Below are positions 60,233-64,000 of a DNA stretch of 64,000 nucleotides, piece by piece. Source of the stretch: Rhizobiaceae bacterium (GTDB taxonomy: Bacteria; Pseudomonadota; Alphaproteobacteria; Rhizobiales; Rhizobiaceae). The stretch is taken from positions 1 through 64,000 of the forward strand of contig JAHBYY010000004.1 in the NCBI GenBank assembly GCA_019635715.1, in the 5' to 3' direction. Positions within the stretch are counted from its first letter, which is position 1. The number at the start of each line of letters is the position of its first letter. Made by a program: the position numbers and the translations under genes. Below the pieces are notes generated by a model that worked only from the letters and a program-made list of their open reading frames with translations, did not search any database and was not told the origin of the DNA.

Positions 60233-61309
60233 ATGAGGAAGGTACTGGTACGCGTCGTATTCGCGGCGATCGCGCTGAGCTATGTGCTCACACATTTCCT
60301 CGCCGCAGCCCACGCGCAAAGCTCGCTGGGCATCGGCACCAGCGAGGCGATCGTGCCGTCCACGGGCCTGTTCGGCGGCTTCATGATGTGGGTGAACCTG
60401 CATCAGCAGGCCTTCTACCGGTCGCTCACCGGCGCGCTGAAGGCGATGCGCGAGGACAGCGGCAAGCTCTGGCTGCTGATCGGGCTGTCCTTCGCCTATG
60501 GGGTCTTCCACGCCGCCGGGCCGGGTCACGGCAAGGCGGTGATCTCGTCCTACATGCTCGCCAACGAAGTGGCGCTGCGGCGCGGCGTCATGCTGTCCTT
60601 CGTCTCGGCGTTCCTGCAGGCGGCAATGGCGCTGGTCATGATCGCGCTGGTCTTCCTGGTGCTGCGCGGCACCTCGGTGTCGATGACCGGCGCCACCTGG
60701 TTTCTCGAAGTGGCAAGCTACGTCATGGTGACGCTGTTCGGCGCCTGGCTGCTCTGGCAGAAGGCCGCGCCGAGGCTGGCCGGTCTGTTCGGCCGCACGC
60801 CCGCGCGCAGTCTGTCGGCCGCCTTTGCCGCGGCCGAGCCCAAGGCTCCGGCGCCGCGCATCTTCCATTCAGGCCCGCACCATGCCGATTGCGGTCACGA
60901 CCATGGCAGCGGCATCGGTGCGGGCGCCATGGTCTGCGAGGCCTGCGGCCACAGCCACCTGCCCGATCCGTCGCTGATCTCGGGCGACCGCTTCGACTGG
61001 CGCACCGCCTGGTCGGCGGTCGCGGCGGTCGGCCTGCGTCCCTGCTCCGGTGCGCTGATCGTGCTGACCTTCGCCTTCCTCAACGGCCTGTGGCTCGGCG
61101 GCGTGCTGTCGGTGTTCGCCATGGCAACCGGCACCGCGATCACCGTCTCCATCCTCGCCACGCTCGCGGTGACCGCGAAAAACTGGGCGGTGGCGGTCGC
61201 CGGCGACGGCAGGATGGGCAACCGCATCCACGCCGCCATCGAGATCGGCGGCGCGGCTCTCGTCCTGGTGCTCGGCCTGGTGCTGCTGAGCGCCAGCCTC
61301 GCGGCCTGA
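60233..61309 (+). CDS. NicO/RcnA-family nickel-cobalt transporter
   Basis: A 358-residue inner-membrane protein with about seven helices. The family motif is FHAAGPGHGKAVISSYMLANE in an early helix, and GLRPCSGALIVLTFAFLNGLW later. Between them a cytoplasmic or periplasmic loop is rich in His, Cys and Asp (GPHHADCGHDHGSG, VCEACGHSHLPD), likely a metal-binding segment. Transport direction, uptake or efflux, cannot be told. It is co-transcribed with the DUF1007 gene. Confidence 0.9.
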   Translation: MRKVLVRVVFAAIALSYVLTHFLAAAHAQSSLGIGTSEAIVPSTGLFGGFMMWVNLHQQAFYRSLTGALKAMREDSGKLWLLIGLSFAYGVFHAAGPGHGKAVISSYMLANEVALRRGVMLSFVSAFLQAAMALVMIALVFLVLRGTSVSMTGATWFLEVASYVMVTLFGAWLLWQKAAPRLAGLFGRTPARSLSAAFAAAEPKAPAPRIFHSGPHHADCGHDHGSGIGAGAMVCEACGHSHLPDPSLISGDRFDWRTAWSAVAAVGLRPCSGALIVLTFAFLNGLWLGGVLSVFAMATGTAITVSILATLAVTAKNWAVAVAGDGRMGNRIHAAIEIGGAALVLVLGLVLLSASLAA

Positions 61310-61350
61310 CGAGGGGGCCGGAGCGGAGGCAAGCCTTGACCCTTGGTGCC

Positions 61351-61607
61351 GCCCCTCATCGCCCTGCCGGGCACGTCTCCCCGTAAGACGGGGAGAAGAA
61401 GGCTGGCCGTTATGACGGCGCCTCTCCGACAACGGCGGCGAATGGCGAAATCATGAACGAGAGCGTCTCTCTCCCCGCAAGCGGGGAGAAGACCGCCGTC
61501 ATGTCCGTCTTGGCGTATCGTCTACGTTGGAGATTGGCGAAACCGGCGCGGCAAGAAGACCTTCTCCCCGTTCACGGGGGAAAGTGCCCGGCAGGGCGAT
61601 GAGGGGC
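61351..61607. repeat. Composite palindromic element with perfect 24-bp inverted ends
   Basis: The outer arms 61351-61374 and 61584-61607 are exact reverse complements (GCCCCTCATCGCCCTGCCGG...). Three CTCCCCG/CGGGGAG hairpins lie inside, at 61376-61396, 61470-61489 and 61562-61582. It occupies most of the 384-bp gap between convergent genes. The rest of the gap shows nothing else. Confidence 0.85.
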
Positions 61608-61693
61608 ATCGACCGTCAAACCTGGAAGCCCACGCGTAGAGGGGAACGCATCACGCCGACTTCCGCCGCCTCACCCCCATTTGGAAGCAATTC

Positions 61694-62674
61694 TCAGAGC
61701 GCCGGCAGCTTGCCGCCCAACTCGTCCTCGACATGCGCCTGCACGATCTGGTCGAAGCTCGTCTCGGCGGTGAAGCCGAGGTCGCGCGAGCGCTTCGCCT
61801 CGAAGCGTGTCGGCCAGTTCTGCACGATCGCCCAGATCGTCGGATCCTGGACCTCCTTGATCAGCGCCGCGACCTTCGGTCCGGCGATGCGCGTCAGCGA
61901 GTCGATCTGCTCGCCGACAGTGACGCCGACGCCGGGCATCGTCAGGTTGCGGCGCGGACCGATCCTGTCCGTGTCGATCGTCGCGGCGTGGATCAGGAAG
62001 CCGACGGCCGAGCGCGGGCTGGCATGGGTATGGACCACGCTGCGTGGCACCGGCAGGATCGCCTCCTGTCCGGCCAGCGGCTCGCGGATGATGCCGGAGA
62101 AGAAGCCCGAAGCGGCCTTGTTCGGCTTGCCGGGCCGCACGCAGATGGTCGGCAGGCGGATGCCGACGCCGTCGAAGAAGCCGCGCCGCGAATAGTCGGC
62201 GAGCAGCGCCTCGCCCATCAGCTTCTGCGTGCCGTAGGATGTCATCGGCGTGTTGAAGAAGTCGTCCGGGATGACTTCGGGGAACGGCGCGCCGAAGACG
62301 GCGATCGACGAGGTGAAGATCACCTTCGGCCGATGGCCCGAAAGCCGGATCGCATCGAACAGGCGGCGCGTGCCGTCCAGGTTGACACGGTAGCCGAGAT
62401 CGAAGTTGGCTTCCGCCTCGCCGGAGACAACGCCTGCGAGGTGATAGACGAGATCGGGCTTGCGGGCGATCAGGGCCTCGGTCGCCCCCTCGTCGGCCAG
62501 ATCGCCGGTGAAGGCGGTCGATTCGATGCCCGCAGCCTCGGGCAGCGCGGGCGCGACGATGTCGTGAAGATCGAGCGCCGCGATGCGCTTGCCGCCGACG
62601 GAGCCGTCGCGCACCAGCCTGCCGATCAGCTTGCGGCCGACCATGCCGGCCGCACCGGTGATCAGGATTCTCAT
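61694..62674 (-). CDS. denD: NAD-dependent epimerase/dehydratase-family protein, DenD (D-erythronate dehydrogenase)-like
   Basis: A 326-residue short-chain (extended) dehydrogenase. Nucleotide binding is at GAAGMVGRKLIG at the N-terminus; the catalytic elements are FTSSIAVFG and YGTQKLMGE (Y-x3-K). The segments DLVYHLAGVVSGEAEANFDLGYRVNLDGTRRLFDAIR and VGIRLPTICVRPGKPNKAASGFFSGIIREPLAGQ are typical of the DenD group that oxidises D-erythronate in tetronate catabolism. No other tetronate genes are in view, so the pathway is inferred from similarity only. Confidence 0.83.
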   Translation of the reverse strand: MRILITGAAGMVGRKLIGRLVRDGSVGGKRIAALDLHDIVAPALPEAAGIESTAFTGDLADEGATEALIARKPDLVYHLAGVVSGEAEANFDLGYRVNLDGTRRLFDAIRLSGHRPKVIFTSSIAVFGAPFPEVIPDDFFNTPMTSYGTQKLMGEALLADYSRRGFFDGVGIRLPTICVRPGKPNKAASGFFSGIIREPLAGQEAILPVPRSVVHTHASPRSAVGFLIHAATIDTDRIGPRRNLTMPGVGVTVGEQIDSLTRIAGPKVAALIKEVQDPTIWAIVQNWPTRFEAKRSRDLGFTAETSFDQIVQAHVEDELGGKLPAL

Positions 62675-62685
62675 GGAAACTCCCT

Positions 62686-62886
62686 CTATTGCCGGCCGCG
62701 ATAGCGGCCCCTAAGCCAGAACACCAGAAAGAAGGCGAGCACGAACAGCGCGCCGAACACGCCGGCCGCGGCCGTCGAATAGTCGCCGATCGCCAGCATG
62801 ATACGCGGCATCAGATACAGCCCGATGCCGAACACAGCCATGATGACAAAGGCGGCAAGCGCTGCGTTGCGATTCTCTTGGGTCAT
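62686..62886 (-). CDS. Small two-helix membrane protein of unknown function
   Basis: A 66-residue protein with two predicted membrane helices (NAALAAFVIMAVFGIGLYLMPRIM and AAGVFGALFVLAFFLVFWLRG) and a basic C-terminus RGRYRGRQ. It lies 11 bp upstream of denD on the same strand and 24 bp downstream of the transporter gene, so all three may be one operon. No function is recognised. Confidence 0.7.
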   Translation of the reverse strand: MTQENRNAALAAFVIMAVFGIGLYLMPRIMLAIGDYSTAAAGVFGALFVLAFFLVFWLRGRYRGRQ

Positions 62887-62910
62887 TCAGCGTGCGGATC
62901 CGGGCGTCGG

Positions 62911-63921
62911 TCAGTGACGGTGATCGCCTGAAGCGTCGGCGCAGGCGCCATATTCGGGCTCGACCGTCGCATGGCCGATCCGGTGACGCGATGCAAGACG
63001 GCGTTTGATCGCGCTGACGGCCTTCGAGGCATCCACCCCTTCGTTCAGGCAGGCATGCAGCGTCACCATGTTGCGCTCGCCGTCCAGCGACCAGAGGTGC
63101 ACGTGATGGACGTCCCGAACGCCGGGGATGCTCGTCGCGATGTCCTTGGCGATGGCGTCACGATCGAGCCCGGCGGGAGCGCCTTCCAGCAGCAGCCCGC
63201 CCGCTTCGCGGATCAGCGACCAGGCGCCGCGGAACAGCAGCACGGAGACGAGGGCCGACAGGATCGGATCGATCATCGTCCAGCCGGTGGCAAGGATCAC
63301 CAGCGCCGCCGTGATCGCCGCCACCGAGCCGAGCAGGTCGCCCAGCACGTGCAGCACGGCGCCGCGCATGTTGAGGCTCTCCTTGCTGCCGCCATGCAGC
63401 ACCAGGAAGGCGGCGATATTGACGCCGAGACCGATGACGGCGACCCACAGCATCGGGCCGGCGAGCACCTGCACCGGCTCGAACAGGCGCACGACCGCCT
63501 CGTAGACGATCCATGCGGCGATGGCAAAGATCGTCAGGCCGTTGGTGTAGGCGACCAGCGTCTTCACCCGGTCGAAACCGTAGGTCATCCGCGCGCTGGC
63601 GGCGCGGCCGGCGAGGTGGAACGCATACCAGGCCAGCGCCAGCGAGATCGAATCGGTCAGCATGTGCCCGGCATCGGCCAGAAGCGCGAGCGATCCGGTG
63701 ATCACGCCGCCGACCGCCTCGGCGACCATGAAGCCGCCCGTCAGCACGGCCGCGATCAGGACGCGGCGCTTGTCGGTCGAACCGTGCGAGTGGCTGTGGC
63801 CGGGTCCGTGAGAGTGGCTGTGGCCGGGTCCGTGCGCATGGCCGTGGTCGTGACCGGGCGAAGGCTCGTGCCCGGCGCCGGTCTCCTCGTGCGGATGGTT
63901 GTGGGCGTGTCCATTTGCCAT
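62911..63921 (-). CDS. dmeF: Cation diffusion facilitator (DmeF/CzcD-like)
   Basis: A 336-residue metal efflux protein with six membrane helices. Metal-site motifs are ALLADAGHMLTDSISL in TM2 and VLHVLGDLLGS (HxxxD) in TM5. The cytoplasmic C-terminal domain includes VRDVHHVHLWSLDGE and HATVEPEYG. The N-terminal ~60 residues are His-rich with an 8-residue unit GPGHSHSH twice. Start ATG 63921 (MANGHAHNH) lies 4 bp after the preceding gene's stop. Likely substrates are Co2+, Ni2+, Zn2+ or Cd2+; the DmeF label is a best guess. Confidence 0.9.
   Translation of the reverse strand: MANGHAHNHPHEETGAGHEPSPGHDHGHAHGPGHSHSHGPGHSHSHGSTDKRRVLIAAVLTGGFMVAEAVGGVITGSLALLADAGHMLTDSISLALAWYAFHLAGRAASARMTYGFDRVKTLVAYTNGLTIFAIAAWIVYEAVVRLFEPVQVLAGPMLWVAVIGLGVNIAAFLVLHGGSKESLNMRGAVLHVLGDLLGSVAAITAALVILATGWTMIDPILSALVSVLLFRGAWSLIREAGGLLLEGAPAGLDRDAIAKDIATSIPGVRDVHHVHLWSLDGERNMVTLHACLNEGVDASKAVSAIKRRLASRHRIGHATVEPEYGACADASGDHRH
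63788..63835 (-). repeat. Tandem 24-bp duplication in the His-rich segment of the CDF transporter
   Basis: Two almost identical 24-bp units encode GPGHSHSH repeats. In-frame repeats of this kind vary easily by slippage and change the number of metal-binding His residues. Confidence 0.75.
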
Positions 63922-63925
63922 GGGC

Positions 63926-64000
63926 TCAGCGATCTCCTGCCGCCCGGAAGTCTTCCAGACGCTTCCTCTGTGCGCCGGCGGCATCGAAATTGCTCGGATC
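63926..64000 (-). CDS. C-terminal end of an unidentified gene (partial)
   Basis: An open frame entering from the right edge ends at TGA 63926-63928, four bases before the transporter ATG. The last 24 codons read DPSNFDAAGAQRKRLEDF followed by RAAGDR. The tight spacing suggests an operon with the transporter. The fragment is too short for identification. Confidence 0.45.
   Translation of the reverse strand, partial: DPSNFDAAGAQRKRLEDFRAAGDR

Noticed and set aside
1..64000. CRISPR arrays, tRNA or rRNA genes, prophage or insertion-sequence genes
   Set aside because: None seen: no regularly spaced direct repeats, no tRNA cloverleaf or CCA-ended gene noticed, and no transposase or integrase among the readable proteins.

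Overview
The window is high-GC, densely packed DNA from an alphaproteobacterium of the order Hyphomicrobiales (Rhizobiales), most likely a Mesorhizobium- or Phyllobacteriaceae-like organism. The evidence is a complete rhizobial flagellar/motility cluster. It has the LuxR-type pair VisN/VisR, the orphan OmpR-type regulator Rem/FtcR, the rhizobia-specific motor proteins MotC and MotE, FlaF/FlbT flagellin regulators and a DUF1217 protein. It lacks fliA, flgM, fliD and fliS. The order and overlaps of the genes are those of this group.

Layout. (1) 1-6.4 kb: microaerobic respiration. It holds a partial cbb3 oxidase subunit I (ccoN), a hemerythrin-like protein, FnrN and the oxygen-independent coproporphyrinogen oxidase HemN. 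FNR/FixK-type boxes lie in front of ccoN and hemN. A LysR regulator and an NADP-dependent oxidoreductase sit between. (2) 6.5-11 kb: a glutamate-synthase-like operon, glxB-glxC-glxD, followed by a type III glutamine synthetase; it could equally be an N-methylglutamate synthase/GMA synthetase set. (3) 11-15.7 kb: a phospholipase D-like membrane protein divergent from an endonuclease/exonuclease/phosphatase-fold protein, an FAH-family hydrolase and dihydroorotase. (4) 16-54.3 kb: about 38 kb of flagellar genes, interrupted only by a Xre/ParS-RES type toxin-antitoxin pair between fliQ and flhA. (5) 54.4-64 kb: housekeeping and transport genes. These are an SCP2-like protein, an acetyltransferase, an ornithine decarboxylase with a long structured leader of the speF class, an amidase, a LysR regulator, a DUF1007/NicO metal transport pair, a DenD-like dehydrogenase and a DmeF-like cation diffusion facilitator.

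How the genes work together. VisNR probably activates rem, and Rem then activates the structural units. Reading upstream of each flagellar unit shows one shared promoter layout: CRCAAG, exactly ten bases, then a TAGGCT-like -10. It occurs in front of motA, the DUF1217 gene, flgB, fliF, flgE and flhA, and in a weaker form in front of flgJ. This layout also fixes the start codons of motA (GTG), the DUF1217 gene (GTG) and flgJ (TTG). FlaF/FlbT, encoded in the flgE unit, would tune translation of the two tandem flagellin genes, whose leaders contain hairpins. The toxin-antitoxin pair lies upstream of flhA's own promoter, so flhA transcription should not depend on the fliQ side.

Intergenic space carries several repeat families: a near-perfect 37-bp inverted repeat between fnrN and hemN, a roughly 145-bp hairpin-forming element after hemN, and CTCCCC/GGGGAG palindromic elements at four places. 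I saw no rRNA, tRNA, CRISPR array, prophage or insertion sequence. All functions are assigned by reading motifs and remembered family features; no database search was run.
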